From positions 1 through 14,764 of the forward strand of contig CALCCV010000584.1 in NCBI GenBank assembly GCA_937900305.1: DNA of 14,764 bases, written 5' to 3'. The position numbers and the translations under genes were made by a program. Position 1 is the first letter of the stretch. Every line of letters starts with the position of its first letter. Under the pieces are notes generated by a model that was not told the origin of the DNA, did not search any database, and saw only the letters and a program-made list of their open reading frames with translations. This stretch comes from an uncultured Pseudobdellovibrionaceae bacterium. GTDB lineage: Bacteria > Bdellovibrionota > Bdellovibrionia > Bdellovibrionales > Bdellovibrionaceae. Below, in pieces: positions 1-7,931 of this stretch.

Positions 1-233
1 CTCCGCTTTCGCCAGCGACTCTCGGTAGTGCAATGCCTGCTATGATGAGCTCTGAGCTCGAATTTGGTTCGATGATCGGTGAAAATGGCGATGTTTTAAC
101 GCTCAATGAACTGAGTAAGCGTTATGTGAAATGGGCGCTGGATCGCAACGGCGGGGCAAAGGAAATGACGGCCAAGATGTTGGGAATCGATCGCAAAACA
201 TTGTACCGCAAGATCCAGGAGTTAGATTCTTAG
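1..233 (+). CDS. C-terminal end of a sigma-54-type (NtrC-like) regulator, Fis-family HTH domain; partial
   Basis: The reading frame is open from the left edge (first full codon at position 3) to TAG at 231-233, so this is the tail of a longer gene. The last 45 or so residues form a Fis-type helix-turn-helix: NELSKRYVKWAL, a helix over an NGGAKEMTAKMLGI turn, then DRKTLYRKIQEL. That pattern is typical of the C-terminus of NtrC-family enhancer-binding proteins, which bind upstream sites and activate sigma-54 RNA polymerase. The AAA+ and receiver or sensor domains would lie upstream of the window and cannot be seen, so the class is inferred from the HTH alone. The gene converges on the AI-2E transporter gene with only 15 bp between stops and no convincing terminator. 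A sigma-54 activator here is notable because a strong sigma-54 promoter lies at 8007-8022, but nothing in the sequence links the two directly. Confidence 0.8.
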   Translation, partial: PLSPATLGSAMPAMMSSELEFGSMIGENGDVLTLNELSKRYVKWALDRNGGAKEMTAKMLGIDRKTLYRKIQELDS

Positions 234-248
234 GAACTTTGGTGTTCT

Positions 249-1286
249 TTACTCAGGCTCGAAAGTTCGCCAATGCCGCAATATTTTGAATGTGAGATCA
301 AAAACAACCGGGCCGAGAAAGAGGCCCAATATCCCGAAGGCCCAAAGTCCACCCACGACCGAAATGAGTGCTAAGAGCGGCGGCAAATTGCTGCCCACTA
401 AAAATGGGCGTACAACGTTGTCGACGGATCCAGCAATGAATGTCGTGACTAAGAAGCCAACGCCAGCTCCATTCGCTCCTTCTGTGAAACTGACCAGGGC
501 TAAAAATAAACCCACCGGTGACGTTCCCAAAAGGGGAATGAATGAAAAAATAAATGTCACCACGAAAACCAGAACTGGTTGACCCGCTTTAAAGAGTAGC
601 GCTGCCCCGGTCAGGGTGGAAGCCTGCAGAACAGCCACTAAAGTTGAACTTAAAAATACCGACTGAATCGTTTCTTTAGCCGCGCTGAGAATAAAACGTC
701 GATTCGGTTTATCCATCCAAGGGGTATTGAGCAAAAGCGATTGCATGCGTTTCGAATCCACGACGAAGTAATACAAAGCAAAAACAAAGATGAAGGTGTC
801 CAGAGCCATCGCCGGCATGGTTCCTAAAAAAACAGAAAGTTGCCGCAAAAACCATTGCGAAGAGGTTTTTAACGTTTGAAAAAGGGAGTTTTTTGCTTCG
901 ACCGCAATTTCAATTCCTAAGTTTTCACTTAAGAAGATTCGTGCCTTATCATAGAAGGGAAATTTTTCTTGAAGCACGATCTTTAGTTGCTCAGGGGAAG
1001 AGGTCTGCTTCAGAATTTCGGATCCGAAACTCCAAGTTTCCCGCAGAAGGGAGCCAGCAATCATTAAGAAGAGCCCGATCGTCAAAACGATCATGACAAA
1101 AATGAGAGCCCGCCGGCCGAAACCTTGCTGATTGAGTCGACGGGCGAGTGGCTCAAGCACTACCGCTAGCATGGCGGCAAAGACCAAGGGTTTCCAATAG
1201 GGCGCGCTCATGGCTAGCGCAAGTGAAACTAAAATGAAACCCATCAAGAATTTGCGCGAAAAAATGCGATCTAAAATTTGATTCAC
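249..1286 (-). CDS. AI-2E family transporter (PF01594-type membrane protein)
   Basis: This is a 345-aa polytopic inner-membrane protein. It opens with two hydrophobic segments (about residues 14-50), then a helix at about 60-85, a soluble stretch at about 85-150, and a run of membrane helices to the end. The C-terminal half has the family hallmarks: an FSFIPLLGTSPVG-like re-entrant segment, SVDNVVRPFLVG, and a closing GGLWAFGILGLFLGPVV block. Members have been implicated in autoinducer-2 export, sodium/proton antiport and general efflux, so the substrate cannot be named from sequence. The called start is a GTG with no strong Shine-Dalgarno site; the next candidate is an ATG at residue 15 just before the first helix. 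It is the last gene of a minus-strand cluster, 22 bp after the preceding gene, and is probably cotranscribed with the csbD-like gene. Confidence 0.88.
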   Translation of the reverse strand: MNQILDRIFSRKFLMGFILVSLALAMSAPYWKPLVFAAMLAVVLEPLARRLNQQGFGRRALIFVMIVLTIGLFLMIAGSLLRETWSFGSEILKQTSSPEQLKIVLQEKFPFYDKARIFLSENLGIEIAVEAKNSLFQTLKTSSQWFLRQLSVFLGTMPAMALDTFIFVFALYYFVVDSKRMQSLLLNTPWMDKPNRRFILSAAKETIQSVFLSSTLVAVLQASTLTGAALLFKAGQPVLVFVVTFIFSFIPLLGTSPVGLFLALVSFTEGANGAGVGFLVTTFIAGSVDNVVRPFLVGSNLPPLLALISVVGGLWAFGILGLFLGPVVFDLTFKILRHWRTFEPE

Positions 1287-1308
1287 AAATCATTAAATAC
1301 TGAGGTGG

Positions 1309-1941
1309 CTAAGATTTCAATGAATTGGTTTGTGGAGCCCAGTGACCAGGTCCACTAGAGTTGCCGCTTTCAGTTCTCATTTCGGCTCGAACCGTTGGCG
1401 GCGGATTCCCCGTCACGGGACCCATGGCTTCTGATTTTTTTTCAAGATCGGATCTTTTATTCTGTCGCTCTTGAACAAAGTCGAGAATCAATGCCGAAAT
1501 TGCAGTTTCAATTGGTGATGGGTCATGCGAACCACCACCAAATCCACCGCCAGCGCTCGCGCGAGCACGATCTTGACCTTCGACGGTGCGTCGATCTTTT
1601 AAATCGTGTTTCCACAACTCTAATTCCCAACGCTTCTTTTGCAGAAGAAAAGCCAATCCCACATAGGTGGCCAGTGTAAACCCTAGATAAATCCAAAACC
1701 CAGGGGCGTAACTAAAGGGTGAATCAGATTCAACTTGCTTTACGAGTTCAACGAGAAGCAAAAGCGTTCCCCCCACGGCCAGTGAGGCGATGGCGACTGC
1801 GCTGAGGCTCACCTTTAAGAGTTTTCTGAGAATGAGGAGCATTTGGTCTGTAATGATTTCGCTGAAAGGTTTTTTTTCATCGAAGCGTTCAAAAACTTTA
1901 CCAAGAAAAAATGAAAACAAAAAGCTGAGGGACTTTAACAT
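1309..1941 (-). CDS. Hypothetical two-helix membrane protein of the csbD cluster
   Basis: This is a 210-aa protein I do not recognise at family level. An amphipathic N-terminus (FLGKVFERFDEKKPFSEIITDQ) precedes two clear membrane helices at about 45-68 and 82-102. A charged segment follows (KKRWELELWKHDLKDR), then a Gly-rich linker with an AGGGFGGG core, a short helix (ETAISALILDFVQERQ), and a polar, Pro/Ser-rich, probably disordered tail. The arrangement of two adjacent helices with a cytoplasmic tail resembles YqjE or putative 'phage holin family' membrane proteins, which often sit beside CsbD or YqjD-type stress proteins; that resemblance is inference. The start ATG has an AAGGA about 10 nt upstream. 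The gene lies 48 bp after csbD and 22 bp before the AI-2E gene, consistent with one operon. Confidence 0.65.
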   Translation of the reverse strand: MLKSLSFLFSFFLGKVFERFDEKKPFSEIITDQMLLILRKLLKVSLSAVAIASLAVGGTLLLLVELVKQVESDSPFSYAPGFWIYLGFTLATYVGLAFLLQKKRWELELWKHDLKDRRTVEGQDRARASAGGGFGGGSHDPSPIETAISALILDFVQERQNKRSDLEKKSEAMGPVTGNPPPTVRAEMRTESGNSSGPGHWAPQTNSLKS

Positions 1942-1989
1942 TTGCTGGAATCCTTAATTAATATTTGTAACAACTTAAAGGGATGAGCC

Positions 1990-2340
1990 TTAGCTGTGCA
2001 ACGTGTTTTTTGCCCGCTCAATTTGTTCATTGAAGCGGTCGAGAATGGGGTGGGCAGAGGTTTTTACTGCTTCTTTCGCAGACGATTTGACGTCGGCGGC
2101 TGAGGACTTGACAGCGTCGATGCTTTCATTGGCCTTCCAGGTCAGTGTTTCCATCAGATCCTCAAATTTTCGCTTAGCCTCGTCTTGAGCAACGCCCAAG
2201 CGGAGCTGTAACAAACCGATGAGGGCTTCGGTGTTTCCCTTTGTTCGCTCGAGGTCGTCTTCAGTTAGATCTCCCCACGTGCGGCGAATTTCACCTTTTA
2301 CGTAGTGCCAGTTTCCTTTTATTAAATTTGCAGTTGTCAT
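1990..2340 (-). CDS. CsbD family stress protein with a repetitive C-terminal extension
   Basis: Residues 5-65 match the CsbD pattern: KGNWHYVKGEIRRTWGDLTEDDLERTKGN, then LIGLLQLRLGVAQDEAKRKFEDL. CsbD-like proteins are small, soluble, general-stress-induced proteins of unknown biochemical role, usually 55-70 aa. This one is 116 aa. The extra 45 or so residues are Ala/Lys/Ser-rich with repeated KSSA-type units (AVKSSAADVKSSAKEAVKTSA) and then a charged helix, reminiscent of LEA-like or YqjD-like amphipathic tails. A strong Shine-Dalgarno site (AAGGAGGG) precedes the ATG. The gene leads a minus-strand cluster with a membrane protein and an AI-2E transporter. A sigma-54-like element with an imperfect -12 box lies upstream (see 2377-2393). 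Confidence 0.88.
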   Translation of the reverse strand: MTTANLIKGNWHYVKGEIRRTWGDLTEDDLERTKGNTEALIGLLQLRLGVAQDEAKRKFEDLMETLTWKANESIDAVKSSAADVKSSAKEAVKTSAHPILDRFNEQIERAKNTLHS

Positions 2341-2376
2341 CGGCCCTCCTTCTCAGCGGTCCTAAAAACTTCAAAT

Positions 2377-2393
2377 CTTCAAAAGGAGTGCCA
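2377..2393 (-). promoter_or_regulatory. Possible sigma-54-like promoter of the csbD cluster (imperfect -12)
   Basis: On the minus strand the sequence is TGGCAC, TCCTT, TTGAAG. The -24 half and the spacing match the sigma-54 consensus TGGCAC-N5-TTGC(A/T), but the normally essential C of the -12 GC is A. The -12 position is 39 nt before the csbD ATG, the same distance as in the strong sigma-54 promoter at 8007-8022. This is tentative because of the -12 mismatch. Confidence 0.3.
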
Positions 2394-2492
2394 ATTCTCA
2401 ATGGTGCTCCAACAGGGTTAGGAGAGTCACGACCCAAAAGGTAGAACTTGCGGGGGCATGTGAGCGTAGCAAAAATCTTTTCTGAGGGAGAA

Positions 2493-2521
2493 TTGCCTCG
2501 GTAAAATTCATCTGTTACGAT
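2493..2521 (+). promoter_or_regulatory. Candidate sigma-70-type promoter of the hybrid kinase gene
   Basis: TTGCCT (2493-2498) and TACGAT (2516-2521) are separated by exactly 17 bp, with 4 of 6 matches to each hexamer. A start near 2528 would give a leader of about 90 nt that includes the perfect hairpin at 2549-2567. The call rests on pattern alone. The -35 overlaps a TGAGG...CCTC dyad at 2483-2498, so an activator or repressor bound there could affect both this promoter and the divergent csbD promoter. Confidence 0.4.
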
Positions 2522-2548
2522 TTTTGTGATCCGCTGAATCTGCGATGG

Positions 2549-2567
2549 GAAGCTCCACGGGAGCTTC
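2549..2567 (+). repeat. Perfect 8-bp inverted repeat (hairpin or operator) in the kinase leader
   Basis: GAAGCTCC and GGAGCTTC are exact reverse complements separated by ACG, ending 50 bp before the kinase ATG. No T-run follows on either strand, so this is not a classical terminator. It could be a protein operator or a 5'-UTR hairpin. The rest of the 277-bp csbD-kinase interval holds only the promoter candidates listed and no gene. Confidence 0.6.
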
Positions 2568-2617
2568 ATTGGAAGTTCGAAGAGCACTGAAAATTTCAAC
2601 CGATTGAGCGGGAGTTT

Positions 2618-5434
2618 ATGGATAGACTGGCCGGCCAACTCAAGATGTTTCTTGTCAATTACCACAATAGTTTGGCTGCAGCCTTGGCTGGGCTCACTCT
2701 TTTGTTAGGATTGCTATCCGCTTCGGTGCTTCATCATTCAGAGCTAGAAAATGAGCTGACTCGTTTTGAGCGGTTCACTCGAGAAGTGGAATCGCGCATC
2801 GTGGATCGACTAGAGCTTTTTGTTTTCGAGTTGTACCATATCCGAGGTTTGGTTGAGGCGGAGCCTCGGGAGTTGGGGCAAAAGCAATTTGAAAAATATC
2901 TCAATCGTCTGATTGATCATCGGCAATTGCGGGGCCTTCAAGCCGTCGGTCTCATCGAAATGCTCAGAGAGCACGAATTGCCTCAGTTTAACCGGGACAT
3001 GCAAATGCTGTCGGGGCCTGGCTATGAGGTTTTTCCCCGTGGGCAGCGAGATTTTTATGGTGTGGTGAAAGTCATTGCACCCTTTGGATGGAGAAATCAG
3101 CGGGCCCTTGGTTTCGACATGCAGTCTGAGTCGATTCGCCGAACTTCGATGGATCTCGCACGGGACCTCGGCGAACCTGTTTTGTCAGACATCGTGCCAT
3201 TAGTGCAAGAGACGGATGAGGATCATCAACCTGGCGTACTGCTTTTTTTGCCAATCTATCGTAATGGATCTCGTCCCGTCCAAATCGATGATAGACAAAA
3301 AATGCTGGTGGGTTTTGCCTATGCGGCGGTGAGGATTGAAGATTTTTTTAAAGACAATTTTGGCGCCATCAATCCGTTGACCGAAATCGGTGGATTTCAG
3401 GTTTTTGCGAAAGCGGATAAAGGACCTCGTCGAATTTACCAAAGATTTCCAGAAGAACAGGATGAAAGCATCTCTGCGGCGGTCGTTTTAAAGAAGTCTT
3501 TTCAAATCATGAATCGACAATGGGATTTTAATTTCTATTCTCGTCCACCTTTTCACGATCACTCTCGGATCAGTTTGCCTTTGGCGGTGGCATTGGCTTC
3601 GTTGGTCGTGAGTGCCCTCGTATTTTCGATAGTTCGACTGATCGGTGGGTTGGCTTTGACTGAAGCTCAGGCTCGACATCAAGTGGTCAAATCTTCGCGA
3701 GAGCTTAAAATTCAACTCGAGGCTTCCAAGAAATTGAACGCGGTGGCCAAGACCATTTTGTCGCGGGTAAATGTGGATGAAATCTTCCGTCAGGGTGTAA
3801 TGACCATGGGTGAGGTGACCAGCTCGAGCCAGGTGGCTTTGATCAGGCTCAAACGGGAGCCACCTTCTTTGACGATTGCATTTCATCAAAACTTTCATTT
3901 TTCGGGCGAATTGTTGCCCGAATGGGTGCCTAAGCTGGATCGACTATTCACCACCCACAACCTTTCTTACGACTCAAGTTCTGAAAATGGACTTTCAAAG
4001 TCTGATTCTTTGCAAAAACTTTTAGTTTCGAATCATAGGGACAGCTGGTTGTTGGGGCCGATTTTTCACACCACTCTTGGCTTAGACTCCGTCGTTTTGG
4101 TGCGACGATCAGATTTTTCTTACACCGATCAAGAGATCGCTTCGTTTGAAGGAATTTGTGCACTGGGATCGATCGCCCTTGAAAATGCAGTTTTGATTCG
4201 TCAAGCTGATCAAGCCAATCGGGCCAAAAGTGCATTTTTGGCTAACATGTCCCATGAAATTCGCACCCCGTTGGGAGCCATCGTTGGCTTCAGTGAAATG
4301 CTATTTGAAAAGTCACTCGACAAGTTGATGAAGAGCCAGTTGCTTCAGCACGTAAAAAAGAATGTATTGCAGCTCACTCGAATTATTGACGATATCCTCG
4401 ATCTGTCTCGTGTCGAAGCAGGGCAAATGGATGTGTTGATGAATAAAGTTCGAATTACCACGGTCTTGTCGGAGGTGTTTTCAGTGATGGCCCTTAAGGC
4501 TCGCGAGAAAAAATTGGAATTGGACATTTTAATTGTGAATGACCTTCCTGAATTTATCACGACCGACGAAATTCGATTGAAACAGATTTTGTTTAATGTC
4601 ATCGGCAACTCCCTTAAATTCACAGCTCGAGGACGGATCAAAGTATCTGTTTCATTTCTACCCGACCAACAAGAGAGAAGTCGTGGGGGATTGATTGAAA
4701 TCCTGATTACCGACTCGGGCCGGGGAATTTCTGAGCGGGCCCAATCGAAGCTATTTCGGCCATTTTCGCAAGGAGATGTGTCATCCACTCGGGAGTTTGG
4801 CGGCACGGGTTTGGGTTTGGCATTATCTCAAAAATTAGCGCGGGGATTGGGCGGAGATTTGCAGTTGGCTTCATCTGAAATCGACAAAGGGTCGGAGTTT
4901 CGATTGACCGTGGCGACTGGACAGCCGCTCGACGGGGCTTGGGTGCAGAGTTTGGATCAGCCCTCGTCTGTCGGTAAATCTCGATCAAATGATGTCTCAG
5001 CACAAAGCTTGGCTTCACAGAGAATTTTGCTGGTCGAGGACTCTTTAGACAATCAGAAAATCTTCACTTTCTTTTTAGAGTCTGCAGGGGCCACAGTTGA
5101 AGTCGTTGATAACGGAGAAAAGGTTTTAAACGCGGCGAAGATCTTTTCACCTGACATAGTTTTAATGGACATTCAAATTCCTGGTATAGACGGCCGACAA
5201 GCCACTCGTCTTTTGCGGGCTAGCGGATTTACGAATCCGATCATTGCATTGACAGCTCATGCCCTCAATGAGGAAAAGGAAAGCTGCTTACGAGCTGGTT
5301 GCACGGGACATTTGGCCAAGCCCATTTCGGGCTTGCAACTCATCCTCAAAGTTTCACAATATTTACAGGAGCAAAATCCGCCTTCGCAATCCGCTCAGCT
5401 TGAGGTGGTGGAAAGAGGGGTTTACCATCCCTAA
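2618..5434 (+). CDS. CHASE-domain hybrid sensor histidine kinase with receiver domain
   Basis: This 938-aa inner-membrane sensor kinase starts with a membrane helix at about residues 17-38. A periplasmic CHASE-type sensor follows at about 45-310 (EVESRIVDRLELFVFELYHIRGL, later GYEVFPRG and FLPIYRNG), then a second helix at about 318-345. A GAF-like cytoplasmic segment at about 375-525 is a weaker call. The HisKA domain has MSHEIRTPLGAIVGFSEML with phosphoacceptor His546. The HATPase domain shows an N box (LKQILFNVIGNSLKFT), a DSGRGIS G1 box and a GGTGLGLALS G2 box. The receiver at about 803-915 has LLVEDS, phosphoacceptor Asp851 (VLMDIQIPG), the T in ALTAH, and Lys901 in LAKP. All catalytic residues look intact. 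CHASE domains bind small extracellular ligands; the ligand here is unknown. The Hpt gene 45 bp downstream is the likely next relay step. ATG 2618 is preceded by a modest GGGAG. Confidence 0.93.
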   Translation: MDRLAGQLKMFLVNYHNSLAAALAGLTLLLGLLSASVLHHSELENELTRFERFTREVESRIVDRLELFVFELYHIRGLVEAEPRELGQKQFEKYLNRLIDHRQLRGLQAVGLIEMLREHELPQFNRDMQMLSGPGYEVFPRGQRDFYGVVKVIAPFGWRNQRALGFDMQSESIRRTSMDLARDLGEPVLSDIVPLVQETDEDHQPGVLLFLPIYRNGSRPVQIDDRQKMLVGFAYAAVRIEDFFKDNFGAINPLTEIGGFQVFAKADKGPRRIYQRFPEEQDESISAAVVLKKSFQIMNRQWDFNFYSRPPFHDHSRISLPLAVALASLVVSALVFSIVRLIGGLALTEAQARHQVVKSSRELKIQLEASKKLNAVAKTILSRVNVDEIFRQGVMTMGEVTSSSQVALIRLKREPPSLTIAFHQNFHFSGELLPEWVPKLDRLFTTHNLSYDSSSENGLSKSDSLQKLLVSNHRDSWLLGPIFHTTLGLDSVVLVRRSDFSYTDQEIASFEGICALGSIALENAVLIRQADQANRAKSAFLANMSHEIRTPLGAIVGFSEMLFEKSLDKLMKSQLLQHVKKNVLQLTRIIDDILDLSRVEAGQMDVLMNKVRITTVLSEVFSVMALKAREKKLELDILIVNDLPEFITTDEIRLKQILFNVIGNSLKFTARGRIKVSVSFLPDQQERSRGGLIEILITDSGRGISERAQSKLFRPFSQGDVSSTREFGGTGLGLALSQKLARGLGGDLQLASSEIDKGSEFRLTVATGQPLDGAWVQSLDQPSSVGKSRSNDVSAQSLASQRILLVEDSLDNQKIFTFFLESAGATVEVVDNGEKVLNAAKIFSPDIVLMDIQIPGIDGRQATRLLRASGFTNPIIALTAHALNEEKESCLRAGCTGHLAKPISGLQLILKVSQYLQEQNPPSQSAQLEVVERGVYHP

Positions 5435-5479
5435 AGAACGTGGCATTATCAAAAACACTGCTGAGGAAGAGGTGACACT

Positions 5480-5767
5480 TTGGATATCGAACTACCTAAA
5501 GAAATGAGAGTTGAGTATCTCCATCGCCGTGAAAAGGACATTAAAGAAATTCAAGCGGCTATGGTGAAAAACGATTGGACCGTCTTGAAAACGATTGGCC
5601 ACCAGCTCAAAGGTAACGGCGAGTCTTATGGTTTTCCGGCATTGGGTGTTTTGGGACGAGAGCTAGAAGAGGCCGCCAAACAATCTTCGGTTAAACGGGC
5701 TGAAGACATTTTGGGAAAACTCATAAGCACTGTTAAAAAACTCAGCTCGGAGCTTGCCGATTCCTAG
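5480..5767 (+). CDS. Hpt (histidine phosphotransfer) protein
   Basis: This is a 95-aa single Hpt domain. Its core is LKTIGHQLKGNGESYGFPALGVLGRELEEAA, and the HxLKG(N) motif marks His41 as the phosphorylated residue. The remaining sequence is all-helical and ends in a charged, coiled-coil-like helix. The protein would accept phosphate from Asp851 of the upstream hybrid kinase and pass it to a separate response regulator that is not in this window. The TTG start at 5480 is preferred because GAGGAAGAGGTG lies just upstream; the ATG at 5504 has no Shine-Dalgarno site and would remove 8 residues. The gene follows the kinase by 45 bp on the same strand, so cotranscription is likely. No clear hairpin terminator is seen after it, only a seven-T run right behind the stop. 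Confidence 0.88.
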   Translation: MDIELPKEMRVEYLHRREKDIKEIQAAMVKNDWTVLKTIGHQLKGNGESYGFPALGVLGRELEEAAKQSSVKRAEDILGKLISTVKKLSSELADS

Positions 5768-5792
5768 CTTTTTTTGGGCAAATTTTCTCAAA

Positions 5793-5812
5793 CTCACTAG
5801 GTCCAATGTGAG
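5793..5812 (+). repeat. Short inverted repeat before the Gcr-like gene
   Basis: CTCAC and GTGAG flank a 10-nt spacer, 21 bp before the Gcr-like start codon and just after the T-rich end of the Hpt gene. It could be a small operator or a leader hairpin. Five-base arms are common by chance, so this is weak. Confidence 0.25.
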
Positions 5813-5833
5813 ATCAAAATACAGATTGGTTAC

Positions 5834-7877
5834 ATGCAAACTACGCCTCCACTGATACATGACTCAAGTTCCCGCGTCGATCGCGCGGGTCTGTCCGAGA
5901 TCATCGCAGATTGTGCTAAGCTCACTACACCTTATGAGCGGATTCGATGGTTTGTAAAGCTCGTCGAGTGGATTTGGGAAACCCCTTTAACCCAACTGAC
6001 CCTCAAGCAAAGCAAGGTCGTGGGATTGCGACTGCGCTTTTTGATTCGGCACCTGCAAGCTCACGAAGCCCGCTATAATTTCTTTCAAAGTTTACATGCC
6101 ATTCTCATAGAAAACTCATTCGTCGGTATTTTGGTCGACATTGGGACCCCGCAGGGTCGCGGTTTTATTCAAGAGCTGACTTCGCGAATTTCGCAAAAGA
6201 TATTTTTTGATCGCTTTCCCGAACCGGACCTCCATGGCGTGGTGGGTCGGTTGTACAGCTTGTCTGATGACGAAACATGGCTCGAAGCTTTGGATCGCGA
6301 CTTTTACAGTGAAATGGTCAAAGGCCTTCGTGAGATCGATCCTGAACTTTCAGCTTTGACGACAAAGTTCAGAGGAGATTTGCATCGTGGAATTTTAGTT
6401 CTGGTTAGTGAAGTCCAATCGATTGGACTGAGCTCTTCATTTCGAAATTTACCTGACCACGCGACGAGTGAAGGCAATCCGTTTTATCGTTTGGCCTATC
6501 TGGCTTACGTGCTCTCATCCAGCGCATCGGCGGGCGATGAGCCCCTCAAACAAGAGTGTCTTTCAAAATTGATGCAAAACGCCCGTGAAGCCCGGGTGTA
6601 CATCAATGCCATCCACGCTCGATTTTCGATTCAAGGCACCTCATTGTCGCAAATGTACCTTTTGATGAAGTGCACTGCTTTTTTAGATCGACTCGATCGC
6701 TTGATGGATTTGGACTTGCGACTGTCTGAACCGTTTTTTTGTTTTGAAGAGTTGAAGTTGATTTTAATTCAGTCAAAGAATCAAAATGAAGTTTTGTCCT
6801 TTTTGAAAGACTCTGCTCGGGTTATCGTTCAAAAAGTGATTTCTCGCACCAGTGAGCTAGGCGAACACTACATCTCGCGTACGCCGCAAGAGTATTTTAA
6901 ACTTTTTTTCAAAGCATGCGGTGGCGGTTTCGTAATTTCTTCCACTGTGATTTTGAAAATTTTGATATCGCTGTTGCCGTTGGCTGCATTTCCGATGGGA
7001 ATCGCTCATGGGATTAACTATTCGCTCAGTTTTGTCGTGATATATTTGGTCGGATTTACAGTAGCGACAAAACAGCCCGCTTCCACGGCGCCACTGTTGG
7101 CCCAAAAAATCAGTGGCCGGCAAGATCAGTCGTGGAAAGATCTGATCGACGAAATCGTCAATGTGTTTCGATCCCAGTTCGTCTCTGTCGCGGGCAATAT
7201 TTTGGTGGTTGTGCCATCGGTGGCTCTTTTTCATTTTATTTATGTGGCCGTTCGCCACAAAAATTTTATTTCAGATGCAAAGGCACTTCACTTGGCAGAA
7301 TCTTTGGATGTGTTAGGACCTAGCTGGATTTACGCGATATTCACTGGCTTTTTGCTCTTCCTGTCGAGCGTCACTGCGGGATGGGCGGATCAGTGGTTTC
7401 AATACAACCGCGTCGGTGACCGAATTCTTCTGCAGCCGAGTTTGTTGTCTTTTTTTGGTAAAGTCCGCTTGAAAAGATTCACTGTTTTTTTTGAATCACA
7501 ACTTTACCCCTGTTGCCGCCAACGTCATTCTGGGAATGATGTTGGGTGTGGTTCCCGAAATTTTGATTTTCTTCGGAATTCCCTTGGATGTTCGACATGT
7601 CACTTTGAGTTCGGGTACCTTGACCATGGCCTTTCTTTCAGGCGCTGACGAAGATCTTTGCATTCGAGCGGCAGTGATGATTGTGTTTGTCGGAATTTTA
7701 AATGTGATGTTCTCATTTATCTTTTCGTTCTTCTTTGCCCTCTTTGGAAAATCCCTGCGACGTAAAGAGCGAAGTCTCATCTATCGTTTGACGATGAAGA
7801 GGTTTTTTGAAGATCCATTGAGTTTCTTTTTTCCGGTTCGGATCAATCCCACGGATCAAATCAAATCGCACAGGTAG
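5834..7877 (+). pseudogene. Gcr-like 'site-specific recombinase' family (PF10136) membrane protein, split by a +1 frame change
   Basis: The frame from ATG 5834 encodes a large helical N-terminal region (about residues 1-360). Membrane helices follow at about 365-410, 450-472 and 498-518, running to VRLKRFTVF. Family-like sequence then continues one frame over: NHNFTPVAANVILGMMLGVVPEILIFFGIPLDVRHVTLSSGTLTMAF, more helices, and a stop at 7875-7877. The original frame instead runs through Cys/His/Arg-rich sequence unlike a membrane protein and stops at 7648. The switch point is an eight-T run at 7485-7492. Removing one T joins the frames into a 680-aa protein, close to the usual length of this family. 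The family is annotated as a site-specific recombinase, but I see no tyrosine or serine recombinase motif. The gene may be a true pseudogene, a slippage gene or a sequencing error. No strong Shine-Dalgarno site precedes ATG 5834. Confidence 0.75.
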
Positions 7878-7931
7878 GCCTTCTGGTGAAAATCTAGAGG
7901 AAACCCCACTTACAGAAAGCTAAGCTGATAT

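Noticed and set aside
289..303. 15-base exact match AATGTGAGATCAAAA repeated at 5805-5819
   Set aside because: One copy is coding (end of the AI-2E gene) and the other intergenic, with no similarity in the flanks. A match of this length is not surprising in a 15-kb window.
1309..1941. Phage holin gene indicating a prophage
   Set aside because: Two membrane helices alone do not define a holin, there are no neighbouring phage genes, and the context is a csbD stress cluster.
2291..2665. 124-aa minus-strand frame across the csbD-kinase interval
   Set aside because: It overlaps the starts of two well-supported genes, has no family resemblance, and covers promoter-like sequence.
7491..7877. Separate 128-aa membrane protein starting at TTG 7491
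   Set aside because: The TTG lies at the end of the T8 run, has no ribosome site, and the sequence continues the C-terminal part of the Gcr-like family.
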